Below are positions 39,826 to 48,997 of a DNA stretch of 64,000 bases, piece after piece. Positions within the stretch are counted from its first letter, which is position 1. The number at the start of each line of letters is the position of its first letter. Origin of the DNA: Flavobacterium sp. K5-23 (GTDB lineage: Bacteria; Bacteroidota; Bacteroidia; Flavobacteriales; Flavobacteriaceae). The stretch spans positions 3,009,501 to 3,073,500 of the forward strand of contig NZ_CP056783.1 of the NCBI RefSeq assembly GCF_023278045.1, given 5' to 3'. Below the pieces are notes generated by a model. It had not been told where the DNA came from and did no database searches. It was given only the letters and a program-made list of their open reading frames with translations. The position numbers and the translations under genes were made by a program.

Positions 39826-41196
39826 ATGACACAAAACAAAGTTATTTTAGGCAGCGAAGAATGGTGTTCTTTTCCAGAATTAGGAATTCCTATCATTAAA
39901 GCCCGTGTCGATTCGGGAGCAAAAACTTCTGCTCTACATGCTATAAATATTGCCCCTTTCATAAAAAACGAAGCTAATTGGGTTAAATTTGACATCAACC
40001 CAATTCAGAATAATTTAAAAACGATTATCCATTGCGAAGCACCACTAATAGACAAACGAATTGTAAAAAGTTCCAGTGGTTTTCGAGAGCAACGCTATGT
40101 TATTCAAACTAGTTTAAAAATTGGTGATTCCAATTGGCCAATCGAAATGACATTGACTAATCGAGATTCAATGGGATTCAGAATGCTTCTAGGAAGAGAA
40201 GCTATGAGTGGTAGAGTTCTTGTTGATCCTGAACAAAAATACCTCTTAGACCAGCCTACACCAGATGCAATAAAAGAGTTATATCTAAACTCAGAAAAAG
40301 CAAGTTCTGGCTTACGTATTGGACTACTTGCCAGCAACCCTAATTTATACAGCAATAAAAGAATCATGGAAGCTGGAGAAATGCGCGGACATGAAATGCA
40401 TTTTTTGAATATCAAAGAATGCTATATGAAATTGGATGCTGAAACACCCGAAATCCATTATAGAGGTGGGATAATTCTAAACCAATTTGACGCCATTATT
40501 CCAAGAATACGACCAAGCATCACTTTTTACGGATGTGCATTAACGAGACAGTTTGAAGCTTTAAAAGTTTTTTGCCTGAACTCAGCAAGTGCTATTACAC
40601 AATCACGTGATAAATTATATTCTTTACAATTACTTTTAAATAGCGGTATAGGCATCCCCACAACTGGTTTTGCTAATTCCCCTTTGGACACAAATGATTT
40701 AATAAAAATGGTAGGTGGATCTCCATTAATAATAAAATTATTAGAAGGAACTCAAGGAAAAGGAGTTGTATTAGCCGAAACTAAAAAAGCGGCAGAAAGC
40801 GTTATAAATGCTTTCAAAAGCTTGAATGCTAATATTCTTGTTCAGGAATTCATTAAAGAAGCTAATGGAAAAGACATCCGTTGTTTTGTAATAGACGGTA
40901 AAGTGGTTGCGTCCATTCAACGAGAAGCCATGCCAGGTGAATTCAGAGCTAACATCCATCTTGGAGGAACTGCATCAGTTATTAAAGCGACAAGTGAAGA
41001 AAAACGAATTGCTATAAAAGCGGCTAAAGCCATGGACTTAAAAGTGGCCGGTGTCGACATTATCCGTTCTTCGAAAGGACCTCTACTCCTAGAAGTAAAC
41101 TCATCTCCGGGTCTAGAAGGAATTGAAGGAGCAACAAACAAAGATATTGCTGGTGAAATGATCAAAGCAATTGAAAAGAATTTTAAGTTGAAATAA
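39826..41196 (+). CDS. Fused RimB-like retropepsin-type protease and RimK-family ATP-grasp ligase
   Basis: 456 residues with two domains. Residues ~4-145 match the 'ATP-dependent zinc protease' (PF05618/RimB) family, with the retropepsin-like Asp29-Ser30-Gly31 in [14 protein letters not shown] and a C-terminal RMLLGREAM segment. Residues ~160-456 are a RimK-type alpha-L-glutamate ligase: ATP-grasp features include [30 protein letters not shown] and [16 protein letters not shown]. RimK adds glutamates to ribosomal protein S6 and RimB trims them in organisms where both are studied; here both are in one chain. The substrate here is inferred. The phosphate-transport genes lie downstream in the opposite direction. 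Confidence 0.88.
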   Translation: MTQNKVILGSEEWCSFPELGIPIIKARVDSGAKTSALHAINIAPFIKNEANWVKFDINPIQNNLKTIIHCEAPLIDKRIVKSSSGFREQRYVIQTSLKIGDSNWPIEMTLTNRDSMGFRMLLGREAMSGRVLVDPEQKYLLDQPTPDAIKELYLNSEKASSGLRIGLLASNPNLYSNKRIMEAGEMRGHEMHFLNIKECYMKLDAETPEIHYRGGIILNQFDAIIPRIRPSITFYGCALTRQFEALKVFCLNSASAITQSRDKLYSLQLLLNSGIGIPTTGFANSPLDTNDLIKMVGGSPLIIKLLEGTQGKGVVLAETKKAAESVINAFKSLNANILVQEFIKEANGKDIRCFVIDGKVVASIQREAMPGEFRANIHLGGTASVIKATSEEKRIAIKAAKAMDLKVAGVDIIRSSKGPLLLEVNSSPGLEGIEGATNKDIAGEMIKAIEKNFKLK

Positions 41197-41235
41197 AGAG
41201 AATATTATCTTTTAAATCTTTACCGACAAAACATA

Positions 41236-41274
41236 AAAAAACCATCCAAATTTTACTTTTGGATGGTTTTTTTT
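41236..41274. terminator. Bidirectional terminator
   Basis: A 15-bp inverted repeat (AAAAAACCATCCAAA / TTTGGATGGTTTTTT) with a 7-nt loop between the convergent ligase and phosphate transporter genes. Confidence 0.92.
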
Positions 41275-41297
41275 ATCATTATTAATGAATATATTTA

Positions 41298-42581
41298 TTA
41301 GATAAACACACTCAATATATAGTACAATAACGCTGCTAATAATGCTGAGATTGGAATAGTTAACACCCAAGCCCATAAAAGACTAACTGTAACTCCCCAA
41401 CGTACCGCTGACACCCGTTTAGTCATGCCAACACCAATGATTGATCCTGTAATTGTATGTGTTGTACTCACCGGTATTTTTAAATGCTCTGTAAAATACA
41501 AAGTTAAAGCTCCAGCAGTTTCAGCTGCAACTCCTTCAAATGAAGTAACTTTTGTAATTTTAGATCCCATAGTTTTTACAATTTTCCATCCACCACTAAG
41601 TGTACCTGCAGCAATAGCAGAATAACATGCTAAAGGAATCCAACCTGGCATTTTACCCGCTATGTCATCTTTTGGTAAGACAACATCAAGCCAAGCCGGT
41701 AAACTTTCTTGAGCAACACCTGTAGTATGGATGTATACTGCAACTGCCGCTGCAATAATACCCATTACTTTTTGAGAATCATTTCCACCGTGACCTAAAC
41801 TAAATGCTGCTGATGATAGTAACTGCATTTTTTTCAACCATGCTGTAGCTTGATTTAAATTTAAACTACTAAAAATAAGACAAAAAGTACTTACAGATAA
41901 AACAATAAAAGCAACTAGAAACCATTTGATATTATGAGACTCAAAAACAACACTCCAAAAAGGAGAGTCGAAACGCGGTTTCTCAATAACATCATAATAT
42001 TTCATTTGGCTTTCAACAAACCAAATTGTAAGTGCCATTAATGACATGGTAAACAGCTTTGGGTAAATACTTTTCTTAGAAGAATGAAGCAACCAAAGTG
42101 ATATCAAATAAGAAATCAATGCTCCTACCAATGGTGCCAATACAATAAAGGCTATGATTATCAATACACCAGACGGCATACCACCATCTTTTCCTTCTTT
42201 ATACCAAGAAACAACACCAAAACCCGCATGAGCAATTGCTGCTCCTGCAAAACCACCAATTAGAGTATGGGATGAACTAGAAGGAATTCCTAACCACCAA
42301 GTTAGAAGATTCCAACAAATTGCTGCAATTACACCTGCAAGAATAACCACCAGATTAATATCCATGGTATGCGCTGTCTTTGCAACAGTATCTGCTACTC
42401 CAAAACCAAAAACCCAATAAGCTAAAAAATTAAAAAAAGCTGCCCAAAGTACCGCCTGAAAAGGAGATAACACTTTTGTGGCAACGACTGTAGCAATAGC
42501 ATTAGCGGCATCATGAAAACCATTGATGTAATCAAAGATTAATGCCAGTACTATTATAACTAAAAGTAAAGTAAATTCCAT
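41298..42581 (-). CDS. Inorganic phosphate transporter, PiT family
   Basis: 427 residues with about ten hydrophobic helices. Both PiT signature repeats are present: FDYINGFHDAANAIATVVATKVLSP (residues ~16-40) and the second in the C-terminal half (TTHTITGSIIGVGMTKR, with GGNDSQKVMGIIAAAV in the middle). The family imports phosphate coupled to H+ or Na+, often as a metal-phosphate. The DUF47 gene lies 30 nt upstream on the same strand, the standard PiT accessory arrangement. Confidence 0.94.
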   Translation of the reverse strand: MEFTLLLVIIVLALIFDYINGFHDAANAIATVVATKVLSPFQAVLWAAFFNFLAYWVFGFGVADTVAKTAHTMDINLVVILAGVIAAICWNLLTWWLGIPSSSSHTLIGGFAGAAIAHAGFGVVSWYKEGKDGGMPSGVLIIIAFIVLAPLVGALISYLISLWLLHSSKKSIYPKLFTMSLMALTIWFVESQMKYYDVIEKPRFDSPFWSVVFESHNIKWFLVAFIVLSVSTFCLIFSSLNLNQATAWLKKMQLLSSAAFSLGHGGNDSQKVMGIIAAAVAVYIHTTGVAQESLPAWLDVVLPKDDIAGKMPGWIPLACYSAIAAGTLSGGWKIVKTMGSKITKVTSFEGVAAETAGALTLYFTEHLKIPVSTTHTITGSIIGVGMTKRVSAVRWGVTVSLLWAWVLTIPISALLAALLYYILSVFI

Positions 42582-42611
42582 ATATAAATTTTCAGAAGAT
42601 AACTGATTTGA

Positions 42612-43256
42612 TTAAGAATGTTTTACGGCAATAGACTCTAAAACATTGGCCACACTCTTACATTTATCAGTTGCCGTTTCTAAAACTGACAATACCTCTT
42701 TGTATTTAATAATGACTTTTGCATCAGTTTCATTTTCGAATATTTCGAACAATGCTTTATTACAAACATTATCAGATTTATTTTCTAATTTACTAATTCT
42801 TGCACAAGCGTCAGTAATATTTTTAATGTTCTTGAAATTTTTCAATTCTTTAACCGCAACATCAATATTTTGACAAGCTTCAAGATTGATTTCAGTCAAT
42901 TTTCTGATAGATTTTGTAATCTTGTCAACATGATACAATTTCATTCTACTTGCTGCACCATGAAGATTATCCGCAACATTATCAATCGACGTAATTAAAG
43001 CATGAATATCTTCTCTGTCAAATGGAGTAATGAAATTTCTACTCAACTCAAGATTCGTTTGACGAGTAATGTCTTCTCCTTTTTGTTCTAAAACATCAAT
43101 TTTTTGAAAAAGAACTTCTCTTTCTTTTAACGGAAGGTTTACAGCTTCATGTAAATTTGAAGCTAATTCAATTAAATTACTTGATGCCTCTTCAAAAAGA
43201 GGAAAAAACTTTTTGTCTTTTGGGACTAAAAACTGAAAAATACTATTTAATGACAT
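42612..43256 (-). CDS. DUF47 family PhoU-like protein
   Basis: 214 residues, all-helical, PhoU-related (DUF47). Visible features are FFPLFEEASSNLIELASNLHEAVNLP near the N-terminus and the conserved EDIHALITSIDNVADNLHGAASRMKLY around residues 85-110. Members of this family are encoded with PiT transporters and are thought to regulate them. A TAnnTTTG-like element (TAATTTTG, minus strand 43276-43283) lies 20 nt upstream without a matching TTG. Confidence 0.92.
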   Translation of the reverse strand: MSLNSIFQFLVPKDKKFFPLFEEASSNLIELASNLHEAVNLPLKEREVLFQKIDVLEQKGEDITRQTNLELSRNFITPFDREDIHALITSIDNVADNLHGAASRMKLYHVDKITKSIRKLTEINLEACQNIDVAVKELKNFKNIKNITDACARISKLENKSDNVCNKALFEIFENETDAKVIIKYKEVLSVLETATDKCKSVANVLESIAVKHS

Positions 43257-43304
43257 CTTATTATTATTTTATGGGCAAAATTAATTCTTTATTTTATCTT
43301 AATG

Positions 43305-44819
43305 TTAAGCTATTGTTAACAAATCATCTTCGATCTGAAAACTATTTAAAAAAGACACTGTTTTCTCAATATCATAATGTAAAATTCTGTCTTCTGTAAC
43401 AAACGGAACTTCTTCTCTGTAAGATTTAAGAAACATTTCAATAAAATCACTTGATTTTAGTGGGTTTCTATAAGCTATAGCCTGTGAAGCATTCATTAAT
43501 TCGATTGCTAATATGCGTTCTAAATTATCCATAACACGCAATGCTTTTGTTGCACCATTAGCTCCCATGCTTACATGGTCTTCCTGTCCGTTACTTGAAA
43601 CTATACTGTCAATACTTGAAGGAGTCGCTAATTGTTTGTTCTGACTCGCGATACTCGCCGCAGTGTATTGTGGAATCATAAACCCTGAATTTAAACCTGG
43701 ATTATCAACAAGGAATGCAGGAAGGTTACGCAATCCCGATATCAATTGGTACGTTCTACGTTCTGATATACTCCCTAATTCGGCTAATGCAATCGCCATA
43801 AAATCCAATGCCAATGCCAATGGTTGCCCATGGAAATTTCCTCCTGAGATAATTTGGTCACTTTCGATAAAAATATTTGGATTATCTGTAACCGAATTAA
43901 TTTCAGTTTTAAATACTTTATGGACATAATCAATCGCATCTTTTGATGCACCGTGAACTTGAGGAATACAACGGAAAGAGTAAGGATCCTGTACGTGAAT
44001 TTTAGCCTGCTCAATGATTTCGCTTCCTTCAAGGAAACCTTTTACACGATTTGCAGTTACAATTTGACCTTTATGAGGGCGAATAAAATGAATCAATTCA
44101 TTAAACGGCTCAATACGACCGTCAAATCCTTCTAATGAAATAGACCCGATTAAATCCGCTAAGTAAGAGAATTTGCTGGCTTTCATTAAAATATGAGCAC
44201 CATAAGCACTCATAAATTGTGTTCCATTCAATAATGCCAAACCTTCTTTGGATTGCAAAACAATTGGTTCCCAATTAAAGTGTTTCATCACTACGCTAGA
44301 ATGCACTTTTTTTCCTTCAAAAAACACTTCCCCTTCTCCTAACAAAGGCAAAGACAAATGAGCTAAGGGAGCTAAATCTCCAGAAGCCCCAAGTGAACCT
44401 TGTGTATATATTATAGGTAGGATGTCATTGTTATAGAAAGCAACCAAACGTTCAACTGTTTGCAATTGAATTCCAGAATGTCCGTAGCTTAAAGATTGAA
44501 TCTTTAGCAACAACATTAATTTCACTATTTCGTTTGGCACTTCTTCACCCGTACCACAAGAATGTGATTTCACCAAGTTTTCTTGAAGTTGTGACAGGTT
44601 TTCATTTGAAATTTTCACGTTGCATAACGATCCAAAACCAGTATTTATACCATAAATAGGATCTGAATGTGAAGCCATTTTTTTATCTAAATATTCCCTG
44701 CATTTTTGAATATTTACCTTTGCTTCTTCTGATAATTCTATTTTTTTATGATGCGCAATAATTTCCTGTACTATTTCTAAAGAAAGTACTTCTGTACTTA
44801 TATAATGTGTATTATCCAT
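43305..44819 (-). CDS. hutH: Histidine ammonia-lyase
   Basis: 504 residues, aromatic amino acid lyase family. The Ala145-Ser146-Gly147 triad in GSLGASGDLAPLAH cyclises to the MIO prosthetic group. Tyr56 in IYGINTGFG and His86 in KSHSCGTG are the expected catalytic and His-selecting residues. It converts L-histidine to urocanate, the first step of histidine degradation. No other hut genes lie in the window, so it stands alone; a role in another MIO reaction cannot be fully excluded, but the His-lyase signature is good. Confidence 0.9.
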   Translation of the reverse strand: MDNTHYISTEVLSLEIVQEIIAHHKKIELSEEAKVNIQKCREYLDKKMASHSDPIYGINTGFGSLCNVKISNENLSQLQENLVKSHSCGTGEEVPNEIVKLMLLLKIQSLSYGHSGIQLQTVERLVAFYNNDILPIIYTQGSLGASGDLAPLAHLSLPLLGEGEVFFEGKKVHSSVVMKHFNWEPIVLQSKEGLALLNGTQFMSAYGAHILMKASKFSYLADLIGSISLEGFDGRIEPFNELIHFIRPHKGQIVTANRVKGFLEGSEIIEQAKIHVQDPYSFRCIPQVHGASKDAIDYVHKVFKTEINSVTDNPNIFIESDQIISGGNFHGQPLALALDFMAIALAELGSISERRTYQLISGLRNLPAFLVDNPGLNSGFMIPQYTAASIASQNKQLATPSSIDSIVSSNGQEDHVSMGANGATKALRVMDNLERILAIELMNASQAIAYRNPLKSSDFIEMFLKSYREEVPFVTEDRILHYDIEKTVSFLNSFQIEDDLLTIA

Positions 44820-45227
44820 TTTCTATTGAATTTGAGGAGTCAAAATTCAATAAACCAATATTAAAAAACAACTTTTGTTGATAATAATTTAAATCTTGGC
44901 ACATTAACAATTCTAAAATCACATTTAAATCAAGGTGGGGAATCTTCAATAATTCAATCAAATACTAGTTTAAATATGAAGTTCAGATTTAGATATTAAA
45001 ATAAAATTAATTCACACACCCCATTAACTACCTGCAAACCAAACCCGAAATGAGTCGGATTTCAGTATTTAATTCGTTCTTTCAAACATCAAAGCTGTTT
45101 TTTCTAGTTTCGAAATCAATAATAAATATTGAATTTTCCTTTAAAATGGCTATTTAATGAGAAAACATTAATTACTGATTAAAATCACCCTTATTATTAA
45201 AATATTCGCAAAAAAGAAACAAAAGCT
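44820..45227. other. Intergenic stretch between hutH and the thr leader
   Basis: No gene or RNA recognised. The two neighbouring genes diverge, so both promoters must lie here or just downstream. I could identify only the thr-side promoter. A short imperfect dyad (AACCCGAAAT...CGGATTT) occurs near 45043-45062. Confidence 0.55.
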
Positions 45228-45256
45228 TTTGTTCCTTATAAATAATTGTATTTTTG
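45228..45256 (+). promoter_or_regulatory. Promoter of the threonine operon
   Basis: TTG at 45229-45231, a 17-nt spacer and TATTTTTG at 45249-45256, a perfect flavobacterial pair. Transcription would begin just before the leader-peptide ATG at 45267, giving a very short 5' end. Confidence 0.75.
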
Positions 45257-45266
45257 GAAAACAATA

Positions 45267-45371
45267 ATGCAAGACAACAGAACTACATATCATCCTTCGA
45301 TAACAACTCAAATATGGGTTGCAATTTCTGTTACCTCTACATTTACAGCTACAACAACTACTACCCCTTAG
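45267..45371 (+). CDS. Threonine-rich leader peptide of the thr operon (attenuator)
   Basis: A 34-codon ORF starting MQDNRTTYHPSITTQIWVAI and ending in TATTTTTP and a TAG stop. Twelve of 34 residues are Thr and three are Ile, the amino acids made from the product of thrABC, which is what is expected of a transcription-attenuation leader. It starts about 10 nt downstream of a consensus promoter and ends 105 nt before thrA. The last Thr codons overlap a short GC-rich hairpin (45362-45376). I conclude that ribosome stalling on Thr codons probably controls read-through into thrA. It is not homologous in sequence to enterobacterial thrL as far as I can tell. Confidence 0.75.
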   Translation: MQDNRTTYHPSITTQIWVAISVTSTFTATTTTTP

Positions 45372-45439
45372 GGGTATACATTTCACATATAATCCTATTT
45401 TATATTTTTCTTATTTTTAAGAAAGACAGAGGATGTATA
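45362..45439 (+). promoter_or_regulatory. Putative thr attenuator RNA structures
   Basis: TACCCC (45362-45367) and GGGGTA (45371-45376) form a tight hairpin over the leader stop codon. Downstream, TTTCTTA/TAAGAAA (45407-45413/45418-45424) nests inside ATCCT/AGGAT (45392-45396/45430-45434), and TATACAT (45375-45381) can pair with ATGTATA (45433-45439). Some of these pairings exclude each other, as in attenuators. No classical GC-rich stem with a T run was found by eye, so the terminator form is not proven. Confidence 0.45.
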
Positions 45440-45476
45440 ACAAAAATTGAATTTTTTTTAAATCAAAATACATAAT

Positions 45477-47924
45477 ATGAAAGTATTAAAGTTTGGCGGA
45501 ACTTCGGTTGCCAATGCACAAAACATAAAATTAGCCCTAGATATAATCCTTAACAAAGCGAAACAAGAACAATTAATTGTTGTAGTATCGGCTCTTAGTA
45601 AAGTTACAGATTTACTACAGTTAGCTTCAGAAAAAGCAGCTTCAAAGGATGAAATTTACAAGGAAATTGTTGCTGAAATCGAGAAGAAACATCTTGATAC
45701 CATAAAAGAACTTATTCCTGTAAGTGAACAAAGCGGTTTATTAAGTCACGTAAAAAGAATCATCAATCATCTGGAGACTTTACTGGACGGTTGTTTCCTT
45801 TTAGGGGAATTATCTCTTAGAACATCCGATACAATTTTGAGTTTTGGAGAATTACTTTCCTCTTATATTATTGCCGAAGCGCTAAAACAAGATGTTATAA
45901 AATGTAGTTATAAAGACAGCGGCGAATTAATAAAAACCAATGCTAATTTTGGAAAAGCAGCTGTAAATTTCGAAATTACTAATAAGCTAATTTCTGATTT
46001 TTTTACTTTAAATAATAGTCAAGTTGTAGTTATGCCCGGTTTTATAGCTTCAACTCTGGATGGGAAAAATACTACTTTAGGTCGCGGAGGTTCAGATTAC
46101 ACTGCGGCAATTATGGCGGGAGCATTGAATGCAACCGATTTAGAAATTTGGACTGATGTAAACGGAATGTATACGGCCAACCCAAAAATCGTAAAACAAG
46201 CACAGCCTATTGCTTCCATTTCGTATCAAGAAGCCATGGAGTTATCGCATTTTGGTGCCAAAGTTTTATTTCCACCAACTATTCAACCCGTTCTAAGAAA
46301 AAACATTCCAATTCTAATTAAAAATACTTTTGATCCAGAAGCCGAAGGAACTTGTATTTCGAATAATGCTGTTGCAAATGGAAACCCTGTAAAAGGAATC
46401 AGTCATATAGACAACATCACATTAATTACGCTTGAAGGACCTGGAATGATAGGCGTTTCAGGATCTTCAAAAAGGCTTTTTGAGGTACTCTCACAAGAAG
46501 ATATCAATGTTGTTTTTATTACTCAAGCATCATCAGAGCATTCTATCTGTATCGGGATTTTAAACACTGATGCTCAAGTTGCTGAAAACGCAATCAATAA
46601 AGCTTTCGAAACAGAGATTTCACAAAACAAAATCGACCTATGTATTGTCGAGAAAAACTTATGTATCATTGCTTTAGTTGGTGAAAATATGAAAAACCAC
46701 CAAGGGCTAAGTGGTAAAATGTTTAGCACATTGGGTAAAAACAATGTTAATATTCGTGCGATTGCTCAGGGAGCTTCTGAAAGAAACATATCAGCAGTAA
46801 TCAATGAAAGAGATGTGAAAAAAGCATTGAACACACTTCACGAACGCTTTTTTGAAGACAATACAAAACAATTGAATTTGTTTGTAATGGGCGTTGGAAA
46901 TGTAGGTGAAAAATTCATCGACCAAATAAATCAACAAAATAAATTCCTGAAAGACAATTTAAAAATAAACCTGAGAGTTATTGCCTTGGCTAATTCCAGA
47001 AAAATGCTTTTTGATGAAGATGGAATTAATTTAGAATCATGGCAACCTCTTTTGGACAAGGGAGAAGAAGCCAACAAAGACCTTTTTATTTACAATGTAA
47101 AACAACTCAATTTACGCAACAGTATTTTTGTGGATATAACGGCAAACGAAAGTGTTTCACAAACCTACGAACACTTTTTAAGAGAAAGCGTTGCTGTAGT
47201 GACTTGCAATAAAATTGCCTGTTCTTCAGCTTATGACAATTATAAAAACCTAAAAAATCTATCACGAAGATACAATGCTCCTTTCTTGTTTGAAACGAAT
47301 GTTGGGGCGGGATTACCTATCATTGACACCGTTAAAAACTTAGTAGTATCAGGTGATAAAGTCAATAAAATACAAGCAGTTTTATCAGGAAGCTTGAACT
47401 TTATATTCAATAATTTCGATAAAAACAATTCTTTTTATGATGTAGTGAAAGAAGCTGGTGTACAAGGTTTTACTGAGCCAGATCCGAAAATTGATTTGAG
47501 CGGTATTGACGTTGCCAGAAAGATATTAATTTTGATTCGCGAAAGCGGTTATAAAATGGAAATTGAAGAAATTGAAAATAAATCTTTTCTTCCTGTTGAA
47601 TGCATGGAAACAACAAACAATGAAGATTTCTTTAAATCACTCATCGATTATGCTGGCCATTTCGAAGCTATTTTGGCTGAGGCAAATGAAAAAGAAAGCC
47701 GATTAAAATTTGTAGCCCAGTTTGAAAATGGTAAAGCAAGCGTTGGTTTACAATTCATCCCAAAAGACCATCCATTTTATAACTTAGAAGGAAAAGACAA
47801 TATCGTATTGTTTTATACCGATCGTTATGTAGACCAGCCTTTATTGATAAAAGGTGCTGGTGCTGGTGCTGCGGTCACGGCTTCGGGAATTTTTGCTGAT
47901 GTGATTAGAATTGGAAATGTGTAA
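45477..47924 (+). CDS. thrA: Bifunctional aspartokinase/homoserine dehydrogenase I
   Basis: 815 residues, full-length fusion. Residues ~1-290 are the aspartokinase (KFGGTSVANAQNI, TTLGRGGSDYTAAIMAGAL, TDVNGMYTANPKI), ~310-450 two ACT regulatory domains (ITLEGPGMIGVSGS and IIALVGENMKNHQGLSGKMF), and ~460-815 homoserine dehydrogenase (FVMGVGNVGEKF, the NADP loop; ETNVGAGLPIIDTVKNLV; GFTEPDPKIDLSGIDVARKILIL). It catalyses the first and third steps from aspartate to threonine and methionine. The ACT domains suggest threonine feedback inhibition in addition to the upstream leader control. First structural gene of thrABC. Confidence 0.97.
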   Translation: MKVLKFGGTSVANAQNIKLALDIILNKAKQEQLIVVVSALSKVTDLLQLASEKAASKDEIYKEIVAEIEKKHLDTIKELIPVSEQSGLLSHVKRIINHLETLLDGCFLLGELSLRTSDTILSFGELLSSYIIAEALKQDVIKCSYKDSGELIKTNANFGKAAVNFEITNKLISDFFTLNNSQVVVMPGFIASTLDGKNTTLGRGGSDYTAAIMAGALNATDLEIWTDVNGMYTANPKIVKQAQPIASISYQEAMELSHFGAKVLFPPTIQPVLRKNIPILIKNTFDPEAEGTCISNNAVANGNPVKGISHIDNITLITLEGPGMIGVSGSSKRLFEVLSQEDINVVFITQASSEHSICIGILNTDAQVAENAINKAFETEISQNKIDLCIVEKNLCIIALVGENMKNHQGLSGKMFSTLGKNNVNIRAIAQGASERNISAVINERDVKKALNTLHERFFEDNTKQLNLFVMGVGNVGEKFIDQINQQNKFLKDNLKINLRVIALANSRKMLFDEDGINLESWQPLLDKGEEANKDLFIYNVKQLNLRNSIFVDITANESVSQTYEHFLRESVAVVTCNKIACSSAYDNYKNLKNLSRRYNAPFLFETNVGAGLPIIDTVKNLVVSGDKVNKIQAVLSGSLNFIFNNFDKNNSFYDVVKEAGVQGFTEPDPKIDLSGIDVARKILILIRESGYKMEIEEIENKSFLPVECMETTNNEDFFKSLIDYAGHFEAILAEANEKESRLKFVAQFENGKASVGLQFIPKDHPFYNLEGKDNIVLFYTDRYVDQPLLIKGAGAGAAVTASGIFADVIRIGNV

Positions 47925-47987
47925 TTTTAAGATACAGAGTAACTAAGGAACAAAGTAGCAAAGTTTAGTCGTTTATCTATAAACACA

Positions 47988-48031
47988 AGGCTTTGAAAAC
48001 TTTGCAACTTTGAACCTTGCACCTTTGAAAC
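47988..48031 (+). repeat. Degenerate CTTTG-type short tandem repeat
   Basis: Between thrA and thrB the sequence repeats variants of AACTTTGCA/ACCTTTGAA four to five times. I have the impression of similar AACTTTG runs in other flavobacterial intergenic regions; whether it has a function is unknown. Confidence 0.5.
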
Positions 48032-48040
48032 TAATAAGAA

Positions 48041-48964
48041 ATGAACGAAATAAAAATATTTTGCCCTGGAACAATAGCCAATCTTTCTTGTGGATTTGAT
48101 GTCCTTGGATTGTGTTTAGACACAGTGGGTGATGAAATGATTATTCGGAAATCCGATCAAAAAGGAATTCGCATCACTAAAATTGTGGGTGCCAACTTAC
48201 CTCTAGAAACCGAAAAAAATGTGGCTGGAGTTGCAGCTTTGGCAATGCTAGATGCTTTACAATCTGATGCGGGTTTTGAAATCGAAATCTACAAAAACAT
48301 CAAAGCCGGAAGCGGAATTGGCAGTAGCGCTGCCAGTTCAGCGGGAGCCGTTTTTGGAATCAATGAATTACTGGGAAGACCTTTCGAAATTAAAGATTTG
48401 GTTCCTTTTGCCATGCAAGGAGAAAAACTAGCCTGCGGTAACGCCCATGCTGATAATGTTGCTCCTGCCCTATTGGGTGGCTTTACATTAGTGAGAAGTT
48501 ACAGTCCACTGGATATTATTAAAATAGAAAGTCCTTCAGAATTATACGCTACTGTTGTTCATCCACAGATTGAACTAAAAACATCGGATGCGCGCTCTGT
48601 ATTAAAGCAAACGGTTTCCCTGAAAAGTGCCATTATGCAATGGGGAAATGTAGGCGGATTGATTGCCGGTTTGTATACCAAGGATTATGATTTGATAGGA
48701 CGGTCGTTGCATGACGAAATTGTGGAACCTTTGCGAAGCGTATTGATTCCGGGATTTAATTTAATCAAACAAACCGCTTTAGAAAATGGAGCCTTGGGTT
48801 CTGGAATATCGGGCTCTGGCCCTTCTATTTTTGCTTTAAGTAAAGGGGAAGCTACCGCAAATAAAATCGCCAAAGCCATGAGTGCCGTTTATGACGAAAT
48901 GAAATTACCCTACGAGATTCATGTTTCAAAAGTGAATCCTGATGGTGTTAGAATAATTAGATAA
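48041..48964 (+). CDS. thrB: Homoserine kinase
   Basis: 307 residues, GHMP kinase superfamily. The ATP loop is KAGSGIGSSAASSAGAVFG (residues ~88-106), the N-terminal motif is FCPGTIANLSCGFDVLG, and the C-terminal motif is LGSGISGSGPSIFAL. It phosphorylates homoserine for threonine synthase. It is the second structural gene of thrABC, 116 nt after thrA. Confidence 0.96.
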   Translation: MNEIKIFCPGTIANLSCGFDVLGLCLDTVGDEMIIRKSDQKGIRITKIVGANLPLETEKNVAGVAALAMLDALQSDAGFEIEIYKNIKAGSGIGSSAASSAGAVFGINELLGRPFEIKDLVPFAMQGEKLACGNAHADNVAPALLGGFTLVRSYSPLDIIKIESPSELYATVVHPQIELKTSDARSVLKQTVSLKSAIMQWGNVGGLIAGLYTKDYDLIGRSLHDEIVEPLRSVLIPGFNLIKQTALENGALGSGISGSGPSIFALSKGEATANKIAKAMSAVYDEMKLPYEIHVSKVNPDGVRIIR

Positions 48965-48965
48965 T

Positions 48966-48992
48966 GAGATTGCTTCGTGCCTCGCAATGACA
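48966..48992 (+). repeat. Short palindromic element between thrB and thrC
   Basis: ATTGC and GCAAT (48969-48973/48984-48988) bracket a GC-richer loop in a unit reading AGATTGCTTCGTGCCTCGCA. It resembles REP-like intergenic units seen in many bacteria. It also explains why the upstream extension of thrC (a frame beginning MPRNDKK) should not be used as coding sequence. Confidence 0.5.
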
Positions 48993-48997
48993 AAAAA

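Noticed and set aside
45254..45475. A 73-codon frame upstream of thrA starting at TTG
   Set aside because: It overlaps the promoter -7 element and is in another frame than the Thr-rich leader. Its composition (Tyr/Asn/Ile/Phe) is what AT-rich spacer gives, whereas the leader ORF has a meaningful Thr content.
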